A stretch of 64,000 nt of DNA from Cyanobacteria bacterium UBA6984 (GCA_002450015.1 DJYG01000037.1:1-64000); one strand, 5' to 3'; positions 27,762 through 38,217 are shown, numbered from the stretch's first letter. A program made the numbers and translations. Notes: a model not told the origin generated them from the sequence alone.

Positions 27762-27815
27762 CAATAAATTCTATTTTTTACATAGATTTGTAATATATAA
27801 CAATGAGGGAATTAA

Positions 27816-28778
27816 ATGAAACCAAATTTTGAAAAAAATAATATACCAGTAATATTTTCAGCAGATAATAACTATGTAGATTATTTAATAGTAACTATTA
27901 AATCTTTAATTTGTAATTCATCAAACAAATATAATTACGATATTTATGTCCTTAATGACGATATCGAAGAACATTCAAAACTAGTTGTAAAACAACTGGA
28001 ACAATCCAATGTCAAAATAACTTTTGTTGATATGAATCTATTATATAACAATATTGATAAAAGTATTTTTTATTTACGTAATTATTTTACTATATCAACG
28101 TACAACAGATTTTTTATACCAAGGCTTTTTAAAAATTTTGATAAAATTATATACATAGATTGTGACACGATAATTTTAGGAGATGTTGCAGAGTTGTATT
28201 ATCATAATTTAAACAATAATGTTGCTGCGGCAACAAAAGATATTTATATCATGTGTGAAGTTGCCTTGAATAATAAAAATATTGTAAATTATTTTGAAAA
28301 TAAATTAAAATTAAAAAATAAAAATAACTATTTCCAAGCTGGACTATTAGTTCTTGATATAAAAAAATTGACATTGATGGATTTTGAAAGTAAATGTATT
28401 GATACTTTAAAAAAAATTAAAACTCCTCTTTTTGTTGATCAAGACATATTGAATATAGTTCTTGAAAATCATGTTGAATTTCTTAATGTTGAATGGGATA
28501 TGTTATTGCGATTATATTTTAAATATAAAAATTATAATGAAATACTTTCTAAATTAATGGTAGAAGAATATAACAAAGGTTTTAAACATCCTAAAATGGT
28601 ACATTTTACAGGTAATATCAAGCCATGGAAAAGTTTACAAACGCCAAAAGCCTATTTATTTTGGAAATATGCTATAAGAACTCCTGTATTTTGGAAATTA
28701 ATAAAAGAACCAGTGAGAGATTTTATTTTTAAATCAACTAAAAATTTAAGATTATTAAAGTTAGTATATTTTGGATAA
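27816..28778 (+). CDS. Family 8 glycosyltransferase
   Basis: This 320-residue GT8 enzyme has IPVIFSADNNYVDYLIVTI, the DXD motif in YIDCDTIIL, FQAGLLVLDIKKL, DQDILN, and HFTGNIKPWKS with the metal His. It is related in architecture to the gene at 25097 but is clearly diverged. Its start has a GAGGGAA site. The next gene (glf) begins 3 nt after its stop. Confidence 0.88.
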   Translation: MKPNFEKNNIPVIFSADNNYVDYLIVTIKSLICNSSNKYNYDIYVLNDDIEEHSKLVVKQLEQSNVKITFVDMNLLYNNIDKSIFYLRNYFTISTYNRFFIPRLFKNFDKIIYIDCDTIILGDVAELYYHNLNNNVAAATKDIYIMCEVALNNKNIVNYFENKLKLKNKNNYFQAGLLVLDIKKLTLMDFESKCIDTLKKIKTPLFVDQDILNIVLENHVEFLNVEWDMLLRLYFKYKNYNEILSKLMVEEYNKGFKHPKMVHFTGNIKPWKSLQTPKAYLFWKYAIRTPVFWKLIKEPVRDFIFKSTKNLRLLKLVYFG

Positions 28779-28781
28779 AAC

Positions 28782-29882
28782 ATGAAAAATTTAATAGTAG
28801 GAGCAGGGCTTACAGGTTCTGTTATAGCAAATTTAATAGCTGAAAGCGGAGAAAAAGTTACCGTAATCGACAAAAACAATTTTGTTGGCGGTAACATAAA
28901 CGATTACGTTGACGAACAAACTCAAATCCACGTTCATCGTTTTGGACCTCACATTTTCCACACTAATTTAGAACGTGTTTGGCAATATTTATCTCAATTT
29001 ACAGGCTGGCATGAATATTCTTTTGAACCAAATGTTGTTATAAAAGGTAAAAAAGTAACTTTACCATTTAACTTAAACACAATAAAGCAATGCTTTGATG
29101 AGCAAACTGCAGAAAAATATATCAAAAAGCTTGTTGATGTTTATGGAATGGAACACAAAGTTCCTATTTTAGAGCTTAAACAAACAGATGATGAAGATTT
29201 AAAATTCATTGCAGATTTTGTTTATAAATATGTTTTTGAAGGTTATACCATTAAACAATGGGGCTTGAAACCCGAAGAAATAGACCCGTCAATAACGGCT
29301 CGTGTTCCTGTATTTATAAGTTATGATAACAGATATTTTCAGGATAAATATCAAGCAATACCTCAAAACGGTTATACAGAAATGGTTAAAAATATTCTTA
29401 ATCACAAAAATATTGAAGTTCGCCTGAATACAAAATATCAGGATTTAAACGAAAGTTTCGACAGGATTTTTTACACAGGTTCTATTGATGAATTTTTTGA
29501 CTACAAATATGGAATGTTGCCATACAGAAGTCTTACTTTTGACATAGAAACGCATGACTGTGAATATTATCAGCCGACCGCTATGGTAAATTATCCTTGC
29601 AACAATGATTTTACAAGAATAACAGAGCATAAACACTTTTTAAGTGAAAAATCAGAAAAAACAGTTATTTCAAAAGAATATTCATACACTTTTGAACTTG
29701 GAAAAAATGAAAGATATTATCCTATAAAAAGTGATGCAAATGCTGAACTTTACGAAAAATATTTAAATGATGCAAAACAACTAAAAAATACCTACTTTTT
29801 AGGCAGATTAGGAGCTTACAAATATTACAATATGGATCAGGCAGTTTTGGCAGCTTTGGAATTTTTTGATGTGATGAATTAA
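28782..29882 (+). CDS. glf: UDP-galactopyranose mutase
   Basis: This FAD enzyme converts UDP-galactopyranose to UDP-galactofuranose for Galf-containing surface glycans. It has 366 residues with all key motifs: GAGLTGSVIA, FGPHIFHTN, YTIKQWGLKPEEI, Arg174 in TARVPVF, LPYRSL, TRITEHKHF and the C-terminal GRLGAYKYYNMD. It is intact, unlike the paralogue at 9091. It sits among glycosyltransferases, one of which may use UDP-Galf. Confidence 0.95.
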   Translation: MKNLIVGAGLTGSVIANLIAESGEKVTVIDKNNFVGGNINDYVDEQTQIHVHRFGPHIFHTNLERVWQYLSQFTGWHEYSFEPNVVIKGKKVTLPFNLNTIKQCFDEQTAEKYIKKLVDVYGMEHKVPILELKQTDDEDLKFIADFVYKYVFEGYTIKQWGLKPEEIDPSITARVPVFISYDNRYFQDKYQAIPQNGYTEMVKNILNHKNIEVRLNTKYQDLNESFDRIFYTGSIDEFFDYKYGMLPYRSLTFDIETHDCEYYQPTAMVNYPCNNDFTRITEHKHFLSEKSEKTVISKEYSYTFELGKNERYYPIKSDANAELYEKYLNDAKQLKNTYFLGRLGAYKYYNMDQAVLAALEFFDVMN

Positions 29883-29923
29883 TGTTTAGTATGTTTTTGT
29901 TATAATTTTTTAGAGGTTTTATT

Positions 29924-30937
29924 ATGCCAAAAGTATCTGTAATTATACCGGTATATAATGTAGAAGAATATCTTAGCGAGTGTTTAGACAGCCTAATTAA
30001 TCAAACTTTAAGAGATATTGAAATTATTTGTATTAATGATGGTTCAACAGATAATAGTCTGAATATTTTAAATGAATATGCAAAAAAAGATTCCAGAATA
30101 ACTGTTTTAACTCAAGAAAATCAGGGCGCAGCTGTTGCACGTAATAGAGGTTTGGACATTGCAAAAGGTGAATACCTTTCAATATTAGATAGTGATGATT
30201 ATTTCAAGCAAGATATGCTTGAAAAATTATATAACAGAGCTGTTGAAACAGATGCAGAAATTGTAAAATGTTACGAATTTGTTGTTGATTCCAAAAATGA
30301 TAAAATTTATGAAAATAAATTTTTGCCTAAAGAAAAAATGGATAAGAAAGTTTTCTCAAGTATAGATGTAAAAGACTGCGCTTTTGATTTATCAAGAAAT
30401 ATTGCTTGGGAAAAAATGTTTAAAGCAAGTTTTGTATATGATAATAAGATTAGATTTCATAATGTAAGGGTTATTGATGATGCACATTTTGTTTTAATAG
30501 CGTTTGCACTTGCAAATCGAATAACTATAGTAAATGAAAATTTAGTTTTTCATAGAATAAATATTTCTAATCAACAAACTTGTGTTGATAATATGAATTC
30601 TTCAAAAAATAGAGTAAAAGATTTTATCTCAGCTTATGATAAAATTAGAAATTCTTTAATTGATAAAAACTTATATAATTTTTTTGAAAAAACATATATT
30701 AACAGATTGTGCCATGATATTTTATATTATACTTCAAAGTTAAGTTTTATAAATAAAATATATTTTTATAATAAATTAAAAATAACAATATTTTCAAAAA
30801 TAAATATTCTTGAAAAAAAAATGGATTATTATAGTAGTATGAATAGATTTTATCTGGTTAAAATTATAAATAATCCTTTGTATATATTCATTGTATTTTT
30901 TAAAAGATTATTTTTAATCATTTTATATTGTCTGTAG
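29924..30937 (+). CDS. Family 2 glycosyltransferase
   Basis: This 337-residue GT2 enzyme has VSVIIPVYNVEEYL, ICINDGSTDNS, NQGAAVARNRG and LDSDDYF for metal and donor binding. A hydrophobic C-terminal stretch (NPLYIFIVFFKRLFLIILY) suggests membrane attachment. It is the last plus-strand gene of the island and converges on waaA. Confidence 0.88.
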   Translation: MPKVSVIIPVYNVEEYLSECLDSLINQTLRDIEIICINDGSTDNSLNILNEYAKKDSRITVLTQENQGAAVARNRGLDIAKGEYLSILDSDDYFKQDMLEKLYNRAVETDAEIVKCYEFVVDSKNDKIYENKFLPKEKMDKKVFSSIDVKDCAFDLSRNIAWEKMFKASFVYDNKIRFHNVRVIDDAHFVLIAFALANRITIVNENLVFHRINISNQQTCVDNMNSSKNRVKDFISAYDKIRNSLIDKNLYNFFEKTYINRLCHDILYYTSKLSFINKIYFYNKLKITIFSKINILEKKMDYYSSMNRFYLVKIINNPLYIFIVFFKRLFLIILYCL

Positions 30938-30958
30938 CTATAGTGTTTTGTTAAATTT

Positions 30959-32182
30959 TTAATATAATTCTTTGAGAACATCAATAACTCTATCTAATGC
31001 GCCTTGGTTTGATTCGAATACGTTTTTGCAGTCTTCGCAGCATTTGTTATAAAAATCGTTATCAGAAAGTAATTTTCGCATATATTCTTCAAGCTCTTGG
31101 GCATTTTCAACAAGTTTCGCAGCGTTGCTTTGAGTTAATAATGCATATATATCTTTGAAATTATGAACACATTTCCCCGAAATTACAGGCTTTTCAAAAA
31201 CAGTCGCCTCAAGCGGGTTATGTCCGCCTGTTTTATTAAAACTTCCGCCCATTATCGCAAAGTAACATAATGCATAAGCTTTACCTAATTCGCCCATCGT
31301 ATCAAGCATTATAATTTCTTTGTCGTCAAATTTATCTCCACAAGAACGCAAACCCCAATTTAAACCCGTTTTTTCTATTAGTTTTTTCACAGCTTCGTGT
31401 CTTTCCGGATGACGTGGTGCAACAAGAAGTTTTACGTCAGGAAATTCTTTTTTTATCTTCTCAAAAACAGGAATAATTAACTCATCTTCCGTTGAATGTG
31501 TACTGCCTGCAATAATTATACGACCTTGTCCCAAATCAAAATCACATTCTCTGCGTGTAATATCAAATTTTAAATTACCCATTACAGATGTTGTTTCAAG
31601 ATTTGCACCGATTGAAATAAGTTTTTGATTATCTTGCTCTGATTGAGTTAAAATCCTTGTATAATTTCGTAAAACAGGTTTGAAAAAGAACGACAACTTT
31701 TTATAACTGTTATAGGTTCTGTCTGAAATTCTTCCGTTTATAATTAATAAATTTATTCCTCTGTTATTTACAAGTCTGGCAAAATTAGGCCACAGTTCTG
31801 TTTCTGCAACAATTATTGTTTTTGGATTTACTTTATTTAAAAAATGACCTACACAAAACGGAAAATCAAACGGAAAATAAGTTATAAAATCAGCAATTTC
31901 ACCTAATTTTTTCTTTGCAATTTCCTGCCCTGTCTGTGTCCCTGTGCAAACAACAATTTTGTTATCAAATGTTTCTTTTGTCTTTTTAATAAGGTTTTCT
32001 AATGCTATAACTTCACCAACAGAAACTCCGTAAAATACTATTGTATCTTTTAATTCAGGCGCATCAAAATATCCGCATTTTGTTTTAAACCCGTGTATTA
32101 ATTTTGGTTTGAAAATTCCTGCGATAAGCCAAAACGGTATGATTAAGATAAATAAAATTGTTGATAAAAAGCCATATATCAT
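30959..32182 (-). CDS. waaA: 3-deoxy-D-manno-octulosonic acid transferase
   Basis: KdtA/WaaA adds Kdo from CMP-Kdo to lipid IVA on the inner face of the cytoplasmic membrane, an early step of LPS assembly. The 407-residue protein has an N-terminal membrane anchor, YGVSVGEV (usually HAVSVGEV), AETELWPN, NGRISDRTY, LTQSEQDNQKL and GGHNPLEA. Its presence implies a diderm cell with Kdo-lipid A. It is divergent from the aminotransferase gene at 32228. Confidence 0.93.
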   Translation of the reverse strand: MIYGFLSTILFILIIPFWLIAGIFKPKLIHGFKTKCGYFDAPELKDTIVFYGVSVGEVIALENLIKKTKETFDNKIVVCTGTQTGQEIAKKKLGEIADFITYFPFDFPFCVGHFLNKVNPKTIIVAETELWPNFARLVNNRGINLLIINGRISDRTYNSYKKLSFFFKPVLRNYTRILTQSEQDNQKLISIGANLETTSVMGNLKFDITRRECDFDLGQGRIIIAGSTHSTEDELIIPVFEKIKKEFPDVKLLVAPRHPERHEAVKKLIEKTGLNWGLRSCGDKFDDKEIIMLDTMGELGKAYALCYFAIMGGSFNKTGGHNPLEATVFEKPVISGKCVHNFKDIYALLTQSNAAKLVENAQELEEYMRKLLSDNDFYNKCCEDCKNVFESNQGALDRVIDVLKELY

Positions 32183-32227
32183 AATATAATTATGATAACA
32201 TGAATATAATAAGAAAGAGGTAAATAT

Positions 32228-33370
32228 ATGAAAGACAAGAATTTTTTAATGATACCGGGACCAACTCCTGTTCCTGAAAGTGTATTGCTTGCAATGGCAA
32301 AGCATCCGATAGGACATAGAAGCAGCGAGTTTTCAAAAATTTTGGAAGAAGTTTATACAAATTTAAAATACGTATTTCAAACAAAAAATGATGTATTCAT
32401 GTTTGCATCAAGCGGTACAGGTGCAATGGACGCAGCAATTTCAAATCTTGTAAACGAAGGTGATGATGTTTTATCACTCGTTTTGGGTAATTTTGGAAAA
32501 CGCTGGGCAAAGATTGCCGCAGGTTATGGCGCAAATGTTGATACTATTGAAGTGAAAGCAGGAGAAGTTATAAACCCTGAAGATGTTAGAAAAAAATTAC
32601 AGGAAAAAAACTATAAAATTGTTACCTTAACACATTCTGAAACCTCAACGGGTGCTAAAAATGATGTTGAAGCTATTTGTAAAATTATTAGAGAAACTGA
32701 CGCAATTTCTGTTGTTGACGGAGTTACAAGTGTTAGTGCTATGAATGTTAAGCCTGATGAATGGGGAATTGATGTTCTTGTTTCAGGCTCTCAAAAAGGG
32801 TTTATGATTCCTCCAGGACTCGCATTTTTAACTGCAAACGAAAAAGCTTGGAAAGTTCATGAGCAATGCAAACACCCTAGTTTTTACTTTAGTTGGGATG
32901 CACATAGAAAATCGGTAAGAGAAAACTCTACACCTTATACAGCAGCGGTAAATCTTATTTTCGCACTTCAAGAAGCCTTGAAAATGATTAAAGAAGAAGG
33001 TTTAGAAAATATTTTTGCCCGTCATGAAAGACTAGCGCTTGGCTTAAGACATTCTTTAAGAGCAATGGGACTTGAATTACTTGTAAAAGAAGATAAAAAT
33101 GCAAGTTATTCAATTACTTCTGTCATTCCTCCTGAAGGAATTTCTGTTCCTGATATAAGAAGTCATTTAAACAAAGATTTTGATATTGTTGTTGCAAACG
33201 GTCAAAATGATTTGAAAGATAAAATTTTTAGAATGGGTACTCTTGGCTTTGTTTCAGATAGAGATTTGTTAACCGCGGTTTCATCTTTAGAAACTGTTTT
33301 GGCAAGACTAGGATACAAATTTGAAGTTGGAATTGGTACAAAAACTGCTATTGAGTGGTTGAATAAATAG
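32228..33370 (+). CDS. Class V aminotransferase (alanine/serine-glyoxylate type)
   Basis: This 380-residue PLP enzyme has FLMIPGPTPVP, SSGTGAMDA, THSETSTGA, VDGVTSVSA and the PLP-Lys in SGSQKGFMIPPG (near residue 193). It belongs to the group of alanine- or serine-glyoxylate aminotransferases, called soluble hydrogenase 42-kDa subunit in cyanobacteria. The substrate is uncertain; a serine-related role is possible. An AGAGG ribosome-binding site precedes the start. An intrinsic terminator follows directly. Confidence 0.88.
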   Translation: MKDKNFLMIPGPTPVPESVLLAMAKHPIGHRSSEFSKILEEVYTNLKYVFQTKNDVFMFASSGTGAMDAAISNLVNEGDDVLSLVLGNFGKRWAKIAAGYGANVDTIEVKAGEVINPEDVRKKLQEKNYKIVTLTHSETSTGAKNDVEAICKIIRETDAISVVDGVTSVSAMNVKPDEWGIDVLVSGSQKGFMIPPGLAFLTANEKAWKVHEQCKHPSFYFSWDAHRKSVRENSTPYTAAVNLIFALQEALKMIKEEGLENIFARHERLALGLRHSLRAMGLELLVKEDKNASYSITSVIPPEGISVPDIRSHLNKDFDIVVANGQNDLKDKIFRMGTLGFVSDRDLLTAVSSLETVLARLGYKFEVGIGTKTAIEWLNK

Positions 33371-33371
33371 C

Positions 33372-33408
33372 AAAATTGGGCGGTATTTTCAATACCGCCC
33401 AATTTTAT
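33372..33408. terminator. Intrinsic terminator between convergent genes
   Basis: A perfect 16-bp stem (AAAATTGGGCGGTATT, 33372-33387) pairs with 33391-33406 around a 3-nt loop. A/T runs on both sides let it serve the aminotransferase and the ACT gene. Confidence 0.92.
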
Positions 33409-33415
33409 TTTAAGT

Positions 33416-33694
33416 TTATATATTATGCATTTTATCAAAAATTTCTTTTTTCTGAATCCATATTTCCATATCCAGTTCAGTAGCTTTATCAATTAAAGCT
33501 TGTTTTAATTCTTTAAATGTTTTTGTTGTATTTGAAATATCTCCTAAAAGAAACATTACGAATTGACCTTGCATAAGTGTTTGCTTAATATCTTCTACAT
33601 TTACATTAAATTCTGCCAGTACCGTTGTAAATTTCATTACGATTCCGACCTGATCTTGACCTGAGATAGTAACTATTATTTTTTGTCCGTCCAT
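33416..33694 (-). CDS. ACT domain protein (UPF0237-like)
   Basis: This 92-residue protein is one ACT domain: VTISGQDQVGIVMKFTTVLA, NVEDIKQT, FVMFLLGDI. ACT domains bind amino acids or similar small ligands to regulate enzymes. The size matches stand-alone UPF0237 proteins. It is monocistronic, with the shared terminator just downstream. Confidence 0.88.
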   Translation of the reverse strand: MDGQKIIVTISGQDQVGIVMKFTTVLAEFNVNVEDIKQTLMQGQFVMFLLGDISNTTKTFKELKQALIDKATELDMEIWIQKKEIFDKMHNI

Positions 33695-33754
33695 AATTCA
33701 CCTTGTTTAAATGTGTAACTTATGATAAAATAATAACATAAAAAGGGAGTTTGA

Positions 33755-34771
33755 ATGAAACTTTTAGTTGTAGATGATAATGCCACTAATTTAAAAATTT
33801 TATCGATGCTTTTATCAAAAGAAGGTTATGATGTTAAGACCGCAAATTCAAAAGAAAATGCAATAGATAAAATGTCAGCATCTATCGATTTGGTAATTAT
33901 TGATGCAACAGATTTTCAAGGATACGATACTTGTAAATCAATAAAAGGTATTGACGAATATAAAAATATTCCAGTTATATTAATTTCTCGTAAATCTAAC
34001 ACTGATGATATTGTAAAAGCATTTGCATCAGGCGCAAGTGATTATATCTCAGCACCATTTAAACCCGAAGATGTAAAAAATCGTGTTAAAACTCAATTGG
34101 AATTGAGAAATTTACAAAATAATGCTGAAGTTCAAAAAATTACAGATTCTCAACTTGAGCATATTTTTTCACTTGCAAAGTCTGCTCAATCAAAGGATGA
34201 TGATTCAGGTAAACATTTGGAACGTGTGAAAAAATATTGTGTGGTATTAGCAAAAGAACTTACTAAGCCAATATATAAACAAGCAATTACACCGGAATTT
34301 ATTAAAAATATTGAACTTGCAGCTCCATTACACGATATAGGAAAAGTTGGAATTCCAGATGAGATTGTTTTAAAGCCTGATAAATTAACTGAATCTGAAT
34401 ACGAACAAATGAAAGAACATACAGTAATTGGTTATAATATGCTAAAAGAAGTATATGACCAATTTGATGGAAATAGTTTTATAAAGATGGCAATGAATAT
34501 TGCACGTTACCATCATGAAAGATACGATGGAAAAGGTTATCCCGACGGATTAAAGAAAACAGATATTCCTCTTGAGGCTCGTATTATGGCTGTGGCTGAT
34601 GTTTATGATGCACTGAGGTGCCAAAAACCTTATCATGACTCGCTTTCCCATGAAAAAAGTTTTGAAGTTATAAAAGGCGGTAGGGAACTTCAATTTGACT
34701 ATATTATGGTAAAAGCTTTAAAGAAAGTTCACCATGAGTTTGAAAGAATTTGGGACTCAATGCCTGATTAG
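33755..34771 (+). CDS. Response regulator with HD-GYP output (RpfG-like)
   Basis: This 338-residue protein has an N-terminal receiver with VDD at 6-8 and Asp50 in LVIIDATDFQG, a divergent phospho-acceptor loop lacking the usual MMPxMDG. The C-terminal HD-GYP domain is canonical: HDIGKVGIPD near residue 193, and HHERYDGKGYPDGL. It probably hydrolyses c-di-GMP in response to phosphorylation. This is the second such enzyme in the window. An AGGGAG site lies before the ATG. Confidence 0.92.
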   Translation: MKLLVVDDNATNLKILSMLLSKEGYDVKTANSKENAIDKMSASIDLVIIDATDFQGYDTCKSIKGIDEYKNIPVILISRKSNTDDIVKAFASGASDYISAPFKPEDVKNRVKTQLELRNLQNNAEVQKITDSQLEHIFSLAKSAQSKDDDSGKHLERVKKYCVVLAKELTKPIYKQAITPEFIKNIELAAPLHDIGKVGIPDEIVLKPDKLTESEYEQMKEHTVIGYNMLKEVYDQFDGNSFIKMAMNIARYHHERYDGKGYPDGLKKTDIPLEARIMAVADVYDALRCQKPYHDSLSHEKSFEVIKGGRELQFDYIMVKALKKVHHEFERIWDSMPD

Positions 34772-34778
34772 TTATTTT

Positions 34779-36317
34779 TTAAACTTCTTCGTTATCTAAT
34801 TTTTTAAACCAGTTTTTGTTAAATGCGTATGCAATTCGGTGTCTTTTTGCGTATTCACATAAATCTCTTTTTATTTCAGGAGCTAAAACATACATTGTTA
34901 TAATATTTGGAACAGACATCGAAATCATCATTGCATCTGTTATATTAATAACAGAGCGTAAATTCATAACTGAGCCTATTATTATGAATGCGCAATATGC
35001 TAATTGGAAAATAACAGTTCTTTTATATCCTTCACCGAATAAAAAGTTCCAAGCTTTTTGTCCGTAGTATGCCCAAGAGATTAAAGTTGATAATCCGAAC
35101 AATACAACTACAACTGCCAAAATATAAGGGAAGAACGATATTACAGATGAAAATGCAGTAGATGTCATTTGAATACCTGAAATACTACCGGCTTCAACAT
35201 GATAATTGTTTGTAATAGTAATAACAAATGCTGTTAACAAGCACAATAAACCTGTTAAGAAAGGTTCTATTAATGAAACAAAGCCTTGTGATAGCGGTTC
35301 ATTTGTTTTAACAGTAGCATAAGCAATCGGAGCAGAACCTGTTCCTGCTTCATTACACTGTACAGAACGTCTTAGCCCCATAATTATTGTTCCAAATATA
35401 CCACCTGCGACAGCTTCAGGAAAAAATGCTTGTTTTACAATTATAGCTAAAGCGTGAGGAATATTTAAAATATTTGCCGCAATTACAATCAATCCTGAAA
35501 TTATGTATAGCGCACACATAAAAGGTACAACTTTTTCTGTAACTTTTGCGATACCTTTTATTCCACCGACAACAATTAAACCTACAATAATAGCAACAGT
35601 CAAACCAATAATCCAATTTTGTCCGTACAAAATACTGTTTTCTCCGCCGGTAATATTAACAATTTGCTGAGTTGCTTGGTTTATTTGAATCATATTACCA
35701 CCGGTAATACCACCAAAAATACATAACCAAGCAAATATAACAGATAATGGTTGACCAAGCCAACGTAACTTTTTACGAGTCAGACCGTGTGCCATATAAT
35801 GCATTGGACCACCTGATATTGTTCCATCAAGATTAAATCGTCTATATTTTACTGCAAGTGAGGCTTCTACAAATTTTAAAGACATTCCAAATATTGAGCC
35901 GACAAAAATCCAAAAAGCAGCGCCTGGCCCACCTAAAGAAATTGCAATTGCTACACCGGCAATACTTCCCAATCCTATTGTTCCCGATAAGGCTGTTGCT
36001 AATGCTTGGAATGAAGATACTTCTCCGTTTTCGTCACTTTGTTCAACAGGTTTTCTTAATATTTCAATTGCGTGTTTAAAACCCCATATAGCAATACCAC
36101 GCAAATAAACAGTAAAAAATATACCTGCAAACAGTATCCAAAATATGATTATAGGAACATCTGTTCCTGCAATTGAAATGGGAAAGAATATCCAACTAGC
36201 TATTTTATCAGAAATTGGAGCTACATATTTGTCAAGTGTTGCGTCAATATTATATGCATAGCATTGTTGTTGTGATGCCGCAATTAACACTAATATAGAA
36301 AACAAAAATTTATACAT
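34779..36317 (-). CDS. AGCS-family sodium:alanine/glycine symporter
   Basis: This 512-residue secondary transporter has about ten or eleven membrane segments. The AGCS hallmarks are SGTIGLGSIAGVAIAISLGG, GGPGAAFWIFVG, and GLRRSVQCNEAGTGSAPIAYA. It takes up alanine or glycine with Na+. The N-terminus starts with a signal-like hydrophobic stretch (about 1-21) before the first conserved segment. It converges with the HD-GYP gene. Confidence 0.93.
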   Translation of the reverse strand: MYKFLFSILVLIAASQQQCYAYNIDATLDKYVAPISDKIASWIFFPISIAGTDVPIIIFWILFAGIFFTVYLRGIAIWGFKHAIEILRKPVEQSDENGEVSSFQALATALSGTIGLGSIAGVAIAISLGGPGAAFWIFVGSIFGMSLKFVEASLAVKYRRFNLDGTISGGPMHYMAHGLTRKKLRWLGQPLSVIFAWLCIFGGITGGNMIQINQATQQIVNITGGENSILYGQNWIIGLTVAIIVGLIVVGGIKGIAKVTEKVVPFMCALYIISGLIVIAANILNIPHALAIIVKQAFFPEAVAGGIFGTIIMGLRRSVQCNEAGTGSAPIAYATVKTNEPLSQGFVSLIEPFLTGLLCLLTAFVITITNNYHVEAGSISGIQMTSTAFSSVISFFPYILAVVVVLFGLSTLISWAYYGQKAWNFLFGEGYKRTVIFQLAYCAFIIIGSVMNLRSVINITDAMMISMSVPNIITMYVLAPEIKRDLCEYAKRHRIAYAFNKNWFKKLDNEEV

Positions 36318-36403
36318 TAAAATATCCTAACTTCCTGTTAAATATTAAGCAAATAGCTTGTATGCTATAATTATAGCAAAAATATATACACAACTTTTAA
36401 CCT

Positions 36404-37477
36404 TTATATAATCTTTAGGATATTTTGTAAATATCTATTGGCACAATCCACGGATTTATAGGAATTAACAGTGTTGTAACAATTTTGTAATATAACTTTT
36501 ATCTTTTGTTCAGGTAAGCTGAGAACTCGTTCTAAAACTCTTTTTATATCTTTAGTTGTTATATGTTTATTTGTATTATTTTTAATTAAAAACCCGTTTA
36601 TTTCATCTTGTATTATTCCATCAATGCCATCATTTTTTACACCGATAGTTAAGCATCCGCTTGCCATAGCTTCTAAATAAACCATTCCAAAAGTTTCATT
36701 AATGCTTGGAAGAACAAAAATATCTGATTGTTTCATTTTTTCTAATACTTTTGAATGTTCTAAATAACCTGTAAATTCAATGTTATCATTCGCTATTTTT
36801 ATTAAATTTTTATATTCCTTTCCGTCACCAATTACAGTAAGGTGAAATTGAGGCATATCATTTACGGCAAATATAAGTTTGTCAATGTTCTTGCGACTTA
36901 TTAAATTTGCACATGTTAAAATATTTACTCTTGAAGTTTTTTCAGAAAGTTGAGGTTCAAAGTCAATACCACTTTCACACAAAAAAGTTTTGTTTTTATA
37001 TTCAGGAAAAATATTTAAAAATTTTTCTTTTAAAACTTCACTTCTACAAGCAATACCATTGGCATTTTTGTACGCTTTTTTCATTTGACTTTTAAAATAT
37101 ATTGAATAAATCGGATTTGTTAAAACTTCAATATCAGAATTATGCACTGCACATATTTTTTTTCCGTGTAATTTATTGGAAAAAATTATTCCTGATGGCA
37201 TGTGGGCTATAATTACATCATAATTAAGTTTTGGTAATTTTTTTGAAACATCAAATAAAAACGGCGTTATGTAATTAACATTATAAATATTGTTATAATA
37301 TCCTGTTTTATAAAATGGTTTGTGTCTTATAAATGAATTAAGCAAAAAATTAGGTTTAATAACATCAACCTGATTACCTGATTTTTGCCATTCTTGCGCA
37401 AAAGATAAAATGGTTTTCGGGGTTTTTATTTCTTTTTCTGAAACAGGATATAAATCAGTAACTAAAAGAATTTTCAT
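36404..37477 (-). CDS. Family 4 glycosyltransferase (GT-B)
   Basis: This 357-residue GT-B enzyme has an N-terminal acceptor domain (MKILLVTDLYPVSE) and a C-terminal donor domain: ANLISRKNIDKLI, VIGDGKEY, FTGYLEHSKVLEKMKQSDIF, and the E-x7-E motif in INETFGMVYLEAMASG. It probably extends LPS or another glycan. It is isolated from the main island and lies next to a pilin gene, so a pilin-glycosylation role is possible but unproved. Confidence 0.88.
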   Translation of the reverse strand: MKILLVTDLYPVSEKEIKTPKTILSFAQEWQKSGNQVDVIKPNFLLNSFIRHKPFYKTGYYNNIYNVNYITPFLFDVSKKLPKLNYDVIIAHMPSGIIFSNKLHGKKICAVHNSDIEVLTNPIYSIYFKSQMKKAYKNANGIACRSEVLKEKFLNIFPEYKNKTFLCESGIDFEPQLSEKTSRVNILTCANLISRKNIDKLIFAVNDMPQFHLTVIGDGKEYKNLIKIANDNIEFTGYLEHSKVLEKMKQSDIFVLPSINETFGMVYLEAMASGCLTIGVKNDGIDGIIQDEINGFLIKNNTNKHITTKDIKRVLERVLSLPEQKIKVILQNCYNTVNSYKSVDCANRYLQNILKII

Positions 37478-37515
37478 AATAAAATTCTATCACAAATTAA
37501 TATATGCATGTTTTG

Positions 37516-38217
37516 TTATTTGCAAGATGTTTTTACGCCAAATTGCAATTTTTTCCCGTCAGGGCAATTGCCGTCACTTCCAAGCTTTAAATAGTCCATG
37601 TTATGATTTATTAAAACCCATTCTGCCGCGTGTGATGATGATAATTGATCAGGAAAAGAAGTATAAATACAGCCGACAAATGAATTATATAAACTGCAAC
37701 CTATGTCATGATTAACGTGATTTTTGTCATTAATACGAAGAGTAAAAAAATCTTTTCCTGCTGTATTAGGACCTTTATTTAGTCCATCTATATCTACAAG
37801 TATACTATAAACAGCATCATACATAAATCCAACAGTAGATCCGTCTGCTAATATTACATTATATTTTGCTGTAGTATAGCTATCACCTCCACTTGTTCCA
37901 CCTTTATCAAATACTGCAGAACATTCAGTTACAGTACAAGCTTTAGAATATTTCATAAATTCAGTTATTCTATCAAACATTCTTTTTTCTTTTTTCTCTT
38001 GAGTATTATCGTTAATAAACCATTCCTCAAAAGGTCCATATACAGCTTCGGCTCTGCCAATGGCGTCTTGTAGGTTTGAATATATCTTTTGTAATTTTGC
38101 AATTTTTTCTTTTTCACCAGTCGAGGAGTTTAAGTTTGGAAGTGTTAGCGCTGCTACAACACCAATTATACCCATTACAATCAGTGTTTCTGCCAATGTA
38201 AATGCAAAATTTTTCAT
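37516..38217 (-). CDS. Type IV pilin-like protein
   Basis: This 233-residue prepilin has a short leader, MKNFA, then FTLAETLIVMGIIGVVAALT, the Glu5 position and hydrophobic helix. The C-terminal domain has several Cys, DIDGLNKG, NMDYLKLG and a terminal KTSCK. It is close to the pilins at 267 and 46032. It is transcribed divergently from a small XRE regulator at 38329, with TATCAT-type repeats between them. Confidence 0.9.
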   Translation of the reverse strand: MKNFAFTLAETLIVMGIIGVVAALTLPNLNSSTGEKEKIAKLQKIYSNLQDAIGRAEAVYGPFEEWFINDNTQEKKEKRMFDRITEFMKYSKACTVTECSAVFDKGGTSGGDSYTTAKYNVILADGSTVGFMYDAVYSILVDIDGLNKGPNTAGKDFFTLRINDKNHVNHDIGCSLYNSFVGCIYTSFPDQLSSSHAAEWVLINHNMDYLKLGSDGNCPDGKKLQFGVKTSCK